DNA of 64,000 nucleotides, taken from the NCBI GenBank assembly GCA_007922305.1, contig ML677373.1, positions 12,016,127-12,080,126 of the forward strand, read 5' to 3'. The stretch is from Dermatemys mawii (lineage: Eukaryota > Chordata > Testudines > Dermatemydidae). Every line of letters begins with the position of its first letter. Positions within the stretch are counted from its first letter, which is position 1. Shown here one piece after another: positions 34,501 through 47,399 of this stretch. The translations under genes and the position numbers were made by a program. Under the pieces are notes generated by a model. It was not told where the DNA came from and ran no database searches. It saw nothing but the letters and a program-made list of their open reading frames with translations.

Positions 34501-35089
34501 TGCGTGCGAGTATGAAAGTGGGTTAGGGCTTAGGCACTAATGTTTTCTTTCTCTGAGTGACGTGGGGTATACCCATGCACTCTCTGCTATTGTTTGGTTA
34601 ATAAAGCTTTAAAACTTGGTGTGCTCCTTCATCTCTGTCCCTAAAAAGCCTGTGGCCTCAGCCTGATCACTTGAAGTCTCAGGCAGATGGAAAAGACACC
34701 ATCATTACCAAGCATACTACAGTCAGCAGCTAGTAGCCCTGCTTGTATGTAAGGCTGCCCGCAGTCTCCTTTACACTGTAGAAAGGAGAATGGCTCAACG
34801 CTCCTCCAGGCTCCTGGAGTGGTCACCACCAGCAAGCCAACTGCCCTTCCCTGCAGCCCACCAGCCAAGCTTTTCCTATGAGTGACACACCAGGCTGCAG
34901 CTGTTAATCAGGCCCCCATTTTGTGACTGGCCATCATATTTGCCTTGATAAAATAAATACATGGAAGCTCGCTGCTTGGGGTTGGAGTCTCTAGTCCTTC
35001 ACCTCATGATGAGGCTGTACCGCCTTTTTAGGTTCATTTTGTAACATTTTCATTCGGGCATCAGCTTGGACAGCCCATCCAGGCCGGTC
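31568..35089. other. FBF1-MRPL38 intergenic region
   Basis: No gene seen. The stretch holds MIR-like pieces (for example 32400-32560 and 33010-33110), a C18 run near 33880, and a possible solo LTR (about 33850-34640) with an A/T-rich 'aaaataaaaagccc' and an AATAAA near 34600. No coding sequence is preserved. It may hold distal regulatory sequence for either neighbour, but none can be named from sequence. Confidence 0.4.
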
Positions 35090-35350
35090 TCCCGCAAGCG
35101 CAATGTGAGACCTGCTATGGCCCGGTGGGGGCTTCGAGTGATCGGCGTCGCAGCAGTGGCAAAATGGCGGCGCCCATACTGAGTGCAGCGCTGTACGGAA
35201 TACGGACCGGGCGGGCGTTCAGTACCGCTGGTGAGTGACCGCTCTTACCGCCGGAGCCTCTCGGCGCTCGGGCCCCTAGGGCTGACTCGCCGGGTGGAGC
35301 GGGAGCACGGGGGCTGGTGCGCCCGGGGTGGGGGTTGGAGCTCTCGGGTT
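35090..35350 (+). promoter_or_regulatory. CpG-rich promoter of MRPL38
   Basis: CpG density rises sharply around the first exon (cccgcaagcgcaatg, gatcggcgtcgcagc, cgctcttaccgccgg). The start codon lies within aaaatggcggcg (35161-35172), which matches the YY1 consensus often found across start codons of nuclear genes for mitochondrial proteins. There is no TATA box. Confidence 0.65.
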
Positions 35351-38300
35351 CCTGGGGCGGGGGCAGCCGCCTGTCTTGGGATTCTGGGGTGGGCTCTCGG
35401 ACACCTGGGTTCCCTTCTCTCTCGCCGTGTGGGGCAGCCTTGTGTCCTATGGCTTCAGAGAGGGGCAGCGTCTCGGACGCCTGGGATCCCTTCCCAGCTG
35501 CCACTCGCCATACACAGCAACCATCTGTCCCAGGGTTTTAGAGAGGGGGCAACAACATCTCGGACGCCTGGGTTCCCTTTTCAGAGCAGCTATCTGCCCC
35601 AGGGTTTCAGAGAGGGGGCAGCTTTTTGGGTTCCCTTCCTAGCTCCTGCTTGCTTTGTGGGGCAGCTTCCTGTCCTGAGTTGCCCCAGGCCCTCCTAATG
35701 ATAGACATGCAGCTTGCTGTTTGTTCGGGGGCCTGTCACCCCCTTTAGGGTCCTACCCTGGTGGCATCAGAGTTGCTAGTCCAGTGTGGTGGTGACATCT
35801 CTGTGCCTGCTGCGGTGACTGCAAGTGACCTAGCAGGAGTGCGGTGGGATGGGGAATCAATGCAGCATCTCAACACATGGTCACCTTGTTGCTGTGCTGG
35901 CAGTAGGGGACTCCCTTCCTTACTCATTTGTAAAATATGCATAAAGAACACTGGCCTGTGGTGCTATATGTAGCATTCTCACCTGCCCTGAATGTGGGGA
36001 GTAATACCACACTTAATGCACTGATCCCAAGGTGTGCTGGTCACCCCCAAAATTAAGAGGGGCTGAGAATAAGCAACATTGTATTTTGGTTTTAGTATAA
36101 ATTCAAGGCCCTCCATAGAACTGACTCAGGTTACTGGAGAAACAATCTCTTTCTGTGTGGCCATGACTGTCCTCAATAGTTATGTAATGGAAAGGTCCAC
36201 TTTTAAGCACAAGGAATGGTTCTTTCTCAGCTGCTGGCCCGGGATGGTGGAACTCGGTCTTGGACCCATCGGAGCGTTTCACTATTTCACTTGAAACCAA
36301 TTTTTAAAAAGTGTATGTGGGGGAAGAGGAGTAATTTAAAAACCCATCAAGGAGAAAAACTTAACCTACCCTTCCCCCAAAATTAAACTGCCCTGGTACC
36401 ATGGTGATGAGCAGAGTATAAAAACTTCAGTAAAGTGTGTTGGAAATGGTAGAAACTTGTCTTTGATATCAAACAATTTGCTTTGATTAGCACCTTCCCT
36501 TTAAGGATGTTAAAGTATTGTACAAAGATTACTGGATTGAGCCTCACACGCACTGCTGTATATCCTTATTTTACAGATAGGTAAGCTGAGAGAACAGAAG
36601 TGAAGCTGCTGGCCTGAGGCTACAGCTCGAAATAGAACCCGGGTCTCCCAACTTCCAGGCCTATGCTGTAGTCACAAAACCATCCTTATACTCTTCCTCC
36701 AGTCTAAGTCCCCTCTCATCTTGTCTGTTTAGTATGTGATTGTCAGTGTCTTTGTAAAATGAAAACCTCCTGTGTTTTCAGCTGCTCTCTGCAAGTGGGC
36801 AGCCCCTTTAGGACCAATGCCTAATGAAGACATAGATGTCAGCAACTTGGAGACATTGGAGAAATATCGCAGCTTTGCTCGCTATTTCAAAGTGGCTGAA
36901 AAGGAAAGTAAGAAGACTCACTGGTGGCAAACATACAGGAAGTGTGTCACACCAGAGCAAGGTACCCAAGAGAAGGGAGATGAGTTACTTTTGAATTCTG
37001 TTGCCGGAGGGAAGGAGGAGCTATTTGTAGGCCAGTAGTTATGTAGCACCAAAATGTGCTCCACAAGGGACTGATCAAATACTTGTATGGGTAGTAGATC
37101 CCTTGCTGTTGCAGAAATTTGCAAAAGCTATGCTCCTGTCAGGGAAACTGACTAGAATTTTCCCTTTAAAGGAAAGGGCTTTCCAGATGCAACTAAATCT
37201 TTGGCTTCTTTTGACTCAAATATCAGGGAGGAGAGTAAGGAAGCTATTTCCTGGGGCTCCTGTAATACAAAGGAGAATGAACCATAAGGTCTTCAAGTTC
37301 TCCTTTTGAAGTTTACATGCTTTTAGTTTCTAATGATGTATTGTATTTATTTTAATTCCTAAAACAGGTAGTGAGCATCCACCCTATACTCACAGGCCCA
37401 GATCCTCAAAGATGGGAGCCAAAGTGCCCTTGGGCTTGAGTGCCTTTCCACCACTTAGTTTTCAGTTAACAAAGCCAGATGAGCTGTGTTTCACATCTAA
37501 AAGTAAATAACCACCTACAAGCATTGTTAACTCAAAAGTCCCTTCTTGTAAAAGGCATAACAGCTCATAACCTCTCCACTCTGTCCCTTCCCAAATACTA
37601 TAGAGCAAAGTCATCTCAAAAGAGCATCTGACTTATTCTCATTTATCTAAGAATGAAACAATAACCTTAACAAAGATTGAGGGACCTGGTTTTATATAAT
37701 GCCATAGTGAGGTGAGAGACACATCCTGATGTCCTTCGTAAGGAGACAATATTATAAGCCAGATATTGTATAAGTGCTGTCTGTGTGCTTGGCGTTGTAT
37801 GAACAAAAGGAAGATACAGTCCCAAAATTTAGTCTAAATTAGACCTATGGTACAGTTTAGGTGATTGTAAAGCAAGGAGTGGACATATCCATCGGTGTAT
37901 TTGTGAACCTGTTTAACAGACTTGATACTTAAGCAAAACTCAGCCTCAAATGAGTTTCAGTGAGAGTGTGAGGTACTTTTTACCCTTAGACTTTTCCAAA
38001 TTTTTTCCAAAGCATTGTTAGATACTGGGGTTGTAATGGCTGTATAGACAGAGTAGCCAACATGCATGCACTAGGTCCCCTATAGACTAGAACATCAGAA
38101 TCAGTTGTACTGAGAAGTCATGGCTAGCATTCCCCTTGAGTTATTCCCTACGTGCTTTCTGGGAAAGTGTCTTGGGATTTTTCTTTTACCAGAGACTGGC
38201 AGAAGGGACCGTGTTCCATGTCCCACTTGAAGGAGGGCTCCTGTAAGAGGATTGGGCTGTAGTAGTATCACTGATAACACTAAATGTTTCAGTGGTATCA

Positions 38301-41300
38301 GAGTCTCTCACTTGCCAGGTAGCTAGATTATATGGTGTGGGCAAAATACTGTCCCAGTCTTGTTATGAATTCCATGCGGACACAGGGGTCTGTCTGTGCA
38401 CAGCTCGTTGCAGGATCAGGGCTTATGCCTGTAATTCATCTGATTGTTTGTATCCCACATGCATTTTTGGTTTGTCTGTCACAGTTGCCCATGACTGCTG
38501 GACAGACAGAACAGAAGGGGGCTTATTTTAGGTTTCTCACATACATGATTTTGACCTTAGATGAAGAGGCAAAGATAGACATCGGTTTGCCTTACTATAG
38601 ACCATCCCGGGCAAAGCAACTGATGGAGAGAAAAGAGATATTGAAACAGAACCGCCAGAGCGTGGAACTGGAAAGAGCAACCCGCCTCAGGACATGTATG
38701 TACCCTGCAGTCTTGGTTTCCTCTTCTTCTGTATCTGTGATGGCTTAGACAGCCCTTCCACATGTCTCACTACTGCTTATTTGCTATTGCAGTGATGATT
38801 CCACTTGACGAAGTCAAGGCAGAGTGGGAGAAAACCAATGGCCTGTTACATAAGCAGCGTGTCGCAGAGCACTATGGGATATACCACGATATGTTTCATG
38901 AAGCCACGTTCGTCCCTAGAGTGGTTCTGCGGGTAGAATACAACCTAGATGATGAACATGTCATGCCAGTGTATCATGGGAACTTTGTGACACCCACCGA
39001 GGTATCTTATAGTGGATCACTAGAAAGAATATTAAGTGTGCCCAAGTTAATCAGAAGCCACACAAAGTTTAACGGGCTGACAGCACAGATGCTTACTGTA
39101 AGAGGAACGTTCTTTTAAAAGAAATCCAGTGGAAAATCATGTGCTTTGGAGATACTTCCTAGTTAAGATAAGGAAACAGCATTACAATGGATTCATTTTT
39201 AAATAAAATGGCAAACTTGCTTTTGATAAAACTCCCCTGCCTTTCCTGATGGAAATTGATTCAGTCTGTGGCAAAGCCAGATTTGATTTGTTCTGTAAGG
39301 GCTGTTTTTATTGTACAGCCAGGTTATGTCGAGTGACTAATTCAATTTCTTTGTTTTTTAAAAAATACAGAATTTTAATGCAAACAATCCTTGGGAGCTT
39401 TTACTGGAGATTCTTACGTTTACGACTGTCTCTTTACATTGCGTATTTAGGCTTCCAGTCCCCCAGAGGTGATGTATGAGGCAGATGAAGGCTCCCTGTG
39501 GACTCTCCTGCTCACTAATCTAGGTGTGTATCAAGACTTTCAAGAACTGCCTTAAACTGGCTGTTTCTACCCTCCTTTTGTTTTGAAAATCATATTACTT
39601 TGGACTGTGGAACCTGAGAGATGGTGGTCAAGGCAGCTGGGTGGTCATTCCATAGGGATTGTTCAGCCACACCTGCAAAATCACTGCAGAAACTGTGCAT
39701 AGTAGGGCTAGAATGGAAAGATCAGTTTGGCAGAAGGTGGTGTAGCTGGATGAGGGAATAGCAATTCTCTGCTGCTCCGGCCTACCTTTAATCAGAGGGA
39801 TTAGTCATTTTGCAAAATGCAGTGTGAATGCTAAATAGCGTCACAATATTCTTTACATACCTGAAGAGTTCAGCCTTGTAAAATCTCTGTAAGGGTGGCA
39901 GTACTATGCCCATTTTACAGGCAGAGAAGTAGAGAGGTGAAATGATTTGCTTAGTGTCTGACACACTGGAAGGGAAGCCAAGAAAAGAGAGCTGGTTTCC
40001 TGACTCCCAATCTTGTGCGTATCCACAAGCCTGGCCTTCTCTGCACATCTCATACACAGAGCTTTATATTTCCAAAGTATTCTTACAAACATGAACCGAT
40101 TTCCACAACATCCTTGTGAAGTGAGTAGGTCAGTATCTCTGTCCCCGTTTTATAGATTAGGGCAGGGATCGGCAACCTTTGGCACGTGGCCCATCAGGGA
40201 AATCCACTGGCAGCCAGCACCGTTTGTTGCTGATCCTTGGTTACTGATCCTTGGATTAGGGAATCGGGGATCCAAAGGTTGCTGATCCTTGGATTAGGGA
40301 ATCGAGGTGCAGCAAAGTTAAGTGACTCACCCAAGGTCAACACAGTGAGTCGTCAACACAGAGGTTGGAACTCAGGAGTTGCTGGCTCACAGCCTTGAAC
40401 TCCATCCTCTGGGGACTTGTTCCAGTTCTTTTTCTGACACAATAAGGGATTGGCAGAGAGCAGCTGAGAGGACCTAGGGAATTCGGTCTTTGGAGTAGAC
40501 CTTATCAATAAGGCAGCAGGCAAACACGTAGTACTTGTCACGAAACAGTGTTTTTCTCTGTGTCTGCGCAGATGGACACCTGCGAGACGCTGATTCCGAG
40601 TACGTCCACTGGCTGGTGTGAGTACTGCAAATCAATACACTTGTACAATGCATGTGCTTCAGGGACTGCAGCCCCGGCCTCCCAATCCCTGTGAGAGGAA
40701 AAATGAGGGAAGAGCTTCCCAATAGAGCTTTGAAATGTAGTTGCCACAAAGACAAAATCTGGCAAACATCGACTTGGCTTTTCCCTGATCATCTGGCCTG
40801 CATAGTACTGGTCAGACATCAGTCCTGAAGCACTGTTATCACTAAAGCTGGAATTGTTACTGTTTTCTGTTTGCATCTATGCATGTGGTTGCTGCTTCCC
40901 CTGACTAGGTCTGTCTCTAGTAGCTGCATACTAGCTACGACAGGGAATAGCCCACAGCTACACAAAGGGAGGGCATGCCACAGATCTTCCCACGCACGAC
41001 TTCAATGCTATGATTTGATCAGAGATGGCAAAAAGAAAATAAAGCCAGTCACTTGGATAATGCATGAAAAATTTCTTCCACTTCACAGGACCAACATTCC
41101 AGGCAACAACATAGATTCAGGGAAAGAGATTTGCCATTACTTCCCCCCATTCCCTGCCAAGGGAACTGGCTACCACCGCTTCGTCTTCCTCCTCTTCAAG
41201 CAGGACCGACCAATCGATTTCACTGAAGATGTTCGGCCGACCCCATGGTAACTTTGAATCTTGAATCCCTGCCAGGATCCTATGCCCTGTGCGATCATAG

Positions 41301-42826
41301 TGGACAAAGCTGATCTCTCAACTGGAAAAATCCCACTGCTCTCTGAAAACATTTTACCCCCTGAGATTACTTGTAACAATAACTGACCATAACTGAAAGG
41401 CGATTTCCCTCTGTTGTCTCAGCTTGTTTCCTTCGCACTTTGGACAGTGCTGGGTGCATAGTCAGTTTTGCTGTTTCCCTTGCTTATTTGTTTTCACTAA
41501 CACAACCAATCCTCCGCGGGTTGTATGCGAGGCTGAACTGTGAAGACACATGCTGGTATTACTGCTACCACAGCCTGCCTCATTTGTTTCACCCCCCTGT
41601 TATCATTTTTCTTAAATGAAGGCCCCAGTCCTGCAATGGGATCAGTATGGAAGATGCTTGCACCTCCATCGATCCCATTGACTTTGCCGGTAGAACAGGA
41701 TGTTAAGAAAATGACTTGCCGGATTGACGTGACAAGGCCAGTTTATGTATGGCGGGCATGCTTCCACCTCAGGCAGCTGAGGGAGTTTGACCTTAAATAG
41801 CCATGTAGGTTTCTCTCCTGGGGTCTGTTTCTTCTCCATCTCTGCAGAATCTGTGATGATGCGGGATTGTTAGCCATGGAAAAGAGAGACCCGTCCTTTC
41901 ATTCCTGTCTTCTTTTCAGCCACAGTCTCAAGATGAGAACCTTCAAGACATCTGACTTCTACAAGAAGCACCAGAACGATATGACCCCAGCTGGCCTGGC
42001 ATTTTTCCAGTGTCAGTGGGACGATTCTGTTACTCATGTCTTTCACAACCATCTCAGTAAGAAACTCACTTTACAGGGCTATGGGGCAGTGGCTATTGTG
42101 TTGGGGAGGGGTCCCTTTCTGCTTTGACCCTACCATCCAGCAGTCAAGCATAACTAAATGTACCCTGGAGGAGACAGTCATTTGGTAGGGCCTGGGTTTG
42201 GGAAAGGAGGACGAGGGCATGAAAGCTGTTTGCTCAGATGTCAGACACACTGTGGCCACGCAGGCTCTCTGTGATGGAGCAGATGAGGGTTCCTGGAGGC
42301 ATGGGCATGTCTGAGTGCGGGGTGAATGCAAACACTGGTTCTGAGTGTCCCCGCTTTGGGACACTTGCTGGTTCCTACATAGCCACATATCCCTAGCACA
42401 TTTGTCTGATGCTGGGAACGTTCACAGTTGAGAATTAGAAGCAATCGCCCTCTCCTTCAAAGACTGCAGGGTGTCCACGTCAGTCTAAGGGAACAGCCTG
42501 ACTCCGGTGGGCTTTGAATCCCATTTCAACTGGACACTTTAAAATAACAATGGGAGAGCACCGTCCTGCCCGAGGAAGGAGATGTGGTATCTTCGGAACA
42601 ACGGCGAGTGGGCAGGGCCTGGTGGGTTGGTGGGCAGGGTTAGGTTTTGAGCTGTCTCTTGGCTAACATTCAGCATTGTCCCTTTGCAGATATGAAGGAG
42701 CCAGTGTTTGAGTTTGTGCGGCCCCCTGTGTATCACCCCCCTCAGAAGAAGTTTCCACACTTGCAACCTCTGAGGTACCTGGATAGGTACAGGGACAGCG
42801 ACGAGCCAACCTATGGCATTTACTGA
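35164..42826 (+). CDS. MRPL38: MRPL38, mitochondrial large ribosomal subunit protein mL38 (9 exons, complete)
   Basis: MRPL38 is a protein of the mitochondrial 39S ribosomal subunit carrying a phosphatidylethanolamine-binding-protein (PEBP)-like fold. Exons: 35164-35230, 36782-36961, 38561-38695, 38793-39001, 39451-39523, 40572-40617, 41089-41247, 41920-42056 and 42690-42826; phases agree throughout and give 380 residues, the same length as human. Residues 1-22 ([20 protein letters not shown]) are basic and lack acidic residues, as in a mitochondrial presequence. Family landmarks are [20 protein letters not shown] (exon 2), [13 protein letters not shown] (exon 3), [11 protein letters not shown] and [15 protein letters not shown] (exon 4), [16 protein letters not shown] (exons 5-6), [20 protein letters not shown] (exon 7), [20 protein letters not shown] (exon 8) and [17 protein letters not shown] at the end. 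The start codon is the first ATG in a CpG-rich exon. Confidence 0.96.
35380..35665. repeat. Degenerate tandem repeat in MRPL38 intron 1
   Basis: Blocks resembling 'ctcggacgcctgggttccctt' followed by 'cccagggtttcagagagggggcag' recur about four times at 75-100 base spacing. The copies are diverged. The array lies directly downstream of the CpG-rich first exon. Confidence 0.6.
36490..36680. repeat. MIR-like SINE
   Basis: Contains 'ttattttacagataggtaagctgaga' and 'aatagaacccgggtctcccaacttccaggcc' in outline. It lies in MRPL38 intron 1, about 100 bases before exon 2. Confidence 0.5.
39880..40390. repeat. MIR-like SINEs interrupted by a hAT-type fragment
   Basis: 39890-40020 and 40100-40160 plus 40310-40370 look like MIR pieces (cccattttacaggcagagaa; cccgttttatagattagggc; aagttaagtgactcacccaa). 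Between them, near 40163-40300, 'cagggatcggcaacctttggcacg' marks a hAT-type end, followed by a duplicated block 'ttgctgatccttggattagg'. It lies in MRPL38 intron 5. Confidence 0.5.
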
Positions 42827-43445
42827 GGAGTTTGCCACCTCTCCAAGAGCTCCAGACCATTAGGGCAGGAACACTCTACTGTCTCCAGAGGCGTTAACTG
42901 ACTGTGCTGTCTGGGATGTTCCATGTCTCTGGGAGAAGGGGAGTGTGGACTTTCGCAATCACAGCATGATGTGGTCCAAGCTCGGTTTCATTGACAACAA
43001 TGGAAAGGGTGTAAGTGAGGTTCACAGATATTTCTGCTCTTGCCAGTTACCTGGTCAAAAGCCTTGTTAATAGAGGGTATTTATGGCTATGAGAGCGTAG
43101 CTATCTCCACTCTGAAGGACTTAGAGCCAGATGCTAGTGGTAGCTGAATGGCCCAGCGTCCTCCAAAGACACCGTATCTCACTTCACTGCAGGAGCCGGA
43201 GCTCTCAGCATAGGTGGGCCAAGGCTGACGCGGTCTGATTAGCCAGTTCTGATCATGTATCGGTGCAGTGATAGAAAAATACCCTCCTCTTAATCCAGCC
43301 CAGAGATCTGTGCAGCCTGACCGAGGCAGAACTGTCCATCCGGTGCGTCTCCTCCTTCCCCTGCCATGAATGTCCCAGTGCTGGGATTCTGAGCAGCGTC
43401 CTTCATATTTTTGTACAGATATTTTAAAAATCTGAATAAACCCTT
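42827..43445 (+). promoter_or_regulatory. MRPL38 3' UTR with polyadenylation signal
   Basis: AATAAA at 43435-43440, preceded by 'attttaaaaatctg', is the only canonical signal in the 600 bases after the MRPL38 stop. It predicts a 3' UTR of about 0.63 kb. Confidence 0.7.
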
Positions 43446-43769
43446 TCCAAATGAAGCTGGTGACGTGACTGGGTGTGAGTTGCTGAGAGCTTTGGGGAAC
43501 TCACAGGGATCCTGCCAGTAGCTAATACAGCAGTTCGAAATGTATCGTGTTCTTTGTGCATTTCAGGACTGATTGGATCAGTGCCTCCTGCTGCTCTGGA
43601 CCCTCGCTCCCCTGACCCTGTTGGTCTCTGCCGGGTGGGTGGAAATGCTGGCCCAGTGGGGGTTGAAACAGAGGGCCCATTAGGATGAGCAGGCTGCCTC
43701 GAGTTTGAGAATGGGAGTGAAGGGCTGGGTCCTACCCCAAAATTAAGAGAACACAAACTCCGGGTATAG

Positions 43770-43998
43770 TCCAAACTCGCCTCCCTCCCTCCCTGCACCT
43801 CCTCATCAGTCGGGGGTGGGGGGGAAGGAGTGAGGGCAGCGCAGGCTCAGGTGAGGGGGCAAGAAGGGATGGAGTTGGGGGGCAGGGCCTGTGGCAGAGC
43901 CAGGGGTTGAGCAGTGAGCACCCCCCAGCACATTGGAAAGTTGGTGCCCATACAAGGAGCCGCATGTGGCTCCGGAGCCACAGGTTGGCCACCCCTGA
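43770..43998. mobile_element. hAT-like non-autonomous repeat, copy 1
   Basis: Ends with 'gtggctccggagccacaggttggccacccctg'. Shares 'ccctccctgcacctcct', 'ggagtgagggcagcgcaggctc', 'gagccaggggttgagcag' and 'acattggaaagttgg' with the copy at 45690-46010. Both run in the same orientation. Confidence 0.55.
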
Positions 43999-45689
43999 CT
44001 TGACCTCTTTCCCCATAGACCAGGTCTGTATGATAGTCAATGTGGGTCAAAACCAGAACTCAAATCTGCCTGGGTCTGGACTGAGACATGTTGTCAAGCC
44101 ACTGTGTGTGGGAGGCTTACAGCACAGGCAGCAGTGCCTCTCCTGTGTAGATACACGGTGCCTTCCAGCCACCACTGCTCTGAGTCCAGCATCTCTCCCC
44201 AGCCTTAAATTAACCCCCTCCCCATTATATCAACACCCCTCCTCCAACCCTCCAGGCCTCCAGCTGTGTATTTCCTGCAATAGCTCCTGTTTTACAGGGG
44301 CTGCCTGGCACTGTATCTGCAGTATCCCTCTTGTTAAAGGGGTAAGAGTAGGGACAAAAGACATTTAGTGGCTGAGTATCCACCCTTCTACTTGACTCCT
44401 GTGCCACAGCGATGGAGGCACTAACTGCCAGGCCAGCAGGCTGCTCTGGGATTTCTTTCTGCTGCTTCAGGCAGCCTACAAATCTCTGCTGGGAGTACAA
44501 TACCTGTCTGAGGCTGGGACACTTCTGCTGAAGGAGCACAGCGATAAGGGTGGCCTGATTTTCCTCCAAATCAAACTCCCGACCACCTGCTGCAGGGAGA
44601 GTACAAGCAGCAGCTTACTTGATATGTGGGGAGTCTGTAGCCTGCAGAAATAAGAGCCTTAGAGAGAGGTCTTTTGGGGGGAGAGTGGGGAGCAGGGACA
44701 TAGAGGGAGTAGGTGAGGAGGGAAGCGGCCCCCTGGAGTGTGGAGGAATCAGGGTCTTTTTATAACGAACTTTGGGGTTTTCAGCTCAACCTCTGCAAAT
44801 ATTCACCCTGGCAGGAGGAGGACTGGGGATTCTCTGTGTGGGGCACTGCCACTGGTTTTGCAAGTAGCAGAATTCGGGCTGGGGCTGCAGCCAGTCACCT
44901 TAGATGTCACTTTCCAGCCCAGTTGTGCATTTGAGACTTCAGATTGGCTGCCTGTCCCCATTGCCCAACCTGGAGCTGAGCAGCCAATCAGAGCCGCTCC
45001 TGACAGAGCTCTCCCCTCTCTAGCAACCCAAATGTTCTGAGAGGAGGGAGCAAAAAGAGATGGGCAGGTCGGGTCCCCACTTCCCCCTCCTTTGAGCAAT
45101 GGGGACAGCTCCTCTGGTACCTCCCTGCTATCAGCCGGAGCCACTGGATATGCCTCCTCCCAGCTGCAACCACCCCTGGCCAGGGAGGGAGGAGTGAAGA
45201 ACCTCAGAAGGAGCAGAGGTGAGGCTGGGGACATGTGGGGGAGGGATGTGAACTGATGGGGACCGAATTAATTGCTGGGCAGGAGGTGGGTTAGATGGAC
45301 GGGAGGAACTCCTGCCCAAGTGCCTAAATTGCCTGTCCCTGTAAATTTGGGAGGGTGGGTGACACTAATTGTGCACACACACGGGGGCTGGCAGGGGGAG
45401 GTCAACAATCAAAAGACATGATAAAAAATTCATAATACAGTGTAATTTTTCTTTAAAAATCTCGTGTGTTTTTATGTCCTGAGGTTGGTGTAAGGAGCCC
45501 TGGGTTTTTCAGCTGAGCCTCTGCAAATATTGACTGTGGAAGGAGAAACACTCTGGGGGCCGGGCAGTGATTCCCAGCCACAGGTGGGGGTGGGTGGGGG
45601 GTGAAGTATGGGGGAGTCCTGATGCAGGTGGAGTGTGAGCTCCTGGGGCCACGTGGAAAGAGGATGGGGGGCAAGTTAATGATTACCTG

Positions 45690-46010
45690 GAGCAGGAGTG
45701 GTCAATCTGAGCCTGAGAAGGAACCAGAATTTACCAATGTACATTGCCAAAGAGCCACTGTAATAGTCATCAGCCCCTCCCTCTCCTAGCACCGCCCACT
45801 GATCAGCATCTCCTCCTCCTCTCCCTCCCTCCCTGCACCTCCTGACCACCTCAAGGAGCTGGGGCAAAGGAGTGAGGGCAGTGCAGGCTCTGGGAAGGGG
45901 TGGAGTGGGGGCAGAGCCAGGGGTTGAGCAGCGAGCTTCCCCCCCCCCACCCCCCGGACATTGGAAAGTTGGCACTTGTAGCTCCAGCCCTGGAGTCGGT
46001 GCCTATAAAT
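45690..46010. mobile_element. hAT-like non-autonomous repeat, copy 2
   Basis: Begins ggagcaggagtggtcaatct and ends near 'tggagtcggtgcctat'. It shares its core blocks with copy 1 but has different ends and a C-rich run near 45940, suggesting independent insertions of related elements. Confidence 0.5.
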
Positions 46011-47399
46011 CACACCATCATAAACCAAGCGGAGCCCTCGCGTGCAGCCCGAAGGCACTTAGGAGCAAAACAAGAAGAATGTCCAGCTGCTGGCAAGTTA
46101 TAGCCTTGATCTCATGGCGGGAGGGGGAAGTGCCTTGCATCGTCAGCCCCGTTTGCATCATCAGCCCCGTTTGCACCACCCACCCACTCCCTGGAGACAG
46201 TTAAAGTGGTAACAGCTGAAAGATCGTTGGGGCCCAGTAGGGGGTGGGTGGGATCCTGCCCGACCTCCAGTGATAGGGTCACAGAAGGGCAAGAAATAGA
46301 CAAAACCTTAAAGAAGCCCTAGGTGGGGATTTGATTCCACAGATGAGTTTTGAACTCCCAGCATACCAGCCTCAGACTGCACCCCTGGGTCCCAGATATT
46401 TCATTCTCAACTACATCCTTCCTTGGGTGTTCAATGTGTTACTGTACTGCCCTCCCCCGGTAGGTTGCCTTGGAGAATACATGCTGTTCTGTTACCTAGG
46501 ATCAGTAATTCCACTTCTTAGTGAAACTGAGGCCGACGCTCAGTGGCTGTCGCCTCTGGGTTAGTGATCTGCACTGCCGTGCTTTGTTGTTATTGGGGTG
46601 GGGTTGCCCCAGAGGTCAGGCTTTGCAGTGACCTCCCAAATGCATGACACAACCTTTTCCAGGAGCTCTGCCTTCCCATATTGACAGAACACGGGGAAAA
46701 TGCAACATCCTGTGATGAAGCTGCATTGAAAGATGTTACATTTCAGCTTTGCTAGCAATCCTTCCCCGTGATCAAGCACCTGATCGCTGCTAGGATTCTG
46801 TATGGCTAAAGGAACTCTGTGCAGGAAACTTGTTTTTTCCAGGTTCAGCTTCCTCATACCAGCAGGGGGCAGGAGTGCTGCACCGAAAACCCATAGAGAG
46901 TGTCTCCGGTAGGCCCTCTCTGGTTTGCCAAGGGCTCTGGAGGGGTATTCCATCCTAGATTGTGGTCCCTGTAACAGAAACGTGGGTGGTGAGGGGATGC
47001 AGGACTCCGCCTGGTTTGTAAAGGACATCCCTGGCCCTGGAGAAAATTGACATTCGGGTTGAAAGCTGAGAATCCCATCAAGGGTAAACAGAAAACAAGG
47101 GACTCCAAAAAATTAGCCAGCAGCATGATGCTGAGGGAAGGCAGCTTTTTAAGACCCACGGGCAGGCGGCAGACTAAAGGGCTGTGGAGTGGGGAGAGAT
47201 GAAAACCACAGAACCCCCTTGAGAGAGCTGAGAACATGCGCCGATAAACCGCCTGCGTGTCTCTTTAAGAGCTTGATTGACTCTGTGCCAACTCTGTGCC
47301 TGTCCCTCCTCTCTGCTATACACAGCTCTGTCCTAGCCTCCTCGCACGCTGCTGTCTGTGACGTCCTTCTCTGCCTCACCTGTTCCCGTCCCAGGCAGG

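Larger units (their letters stand above)
43446..47399. other. MRPL38-TRIM65 intergenic region
   Basis: No gene seen. It holds two copies of a hAT-like repeat (43770-43998 and 45690-46010), a duplicated block of unknown type (about 44735-44830 and 45480-45560) and simple purine-rich stretches. The last few hundred bases (47150-47399) would contain the TRIM65 promoter and 5' UTR; no TATA box or strong CpG island stands out there. Confidence 0.45.
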
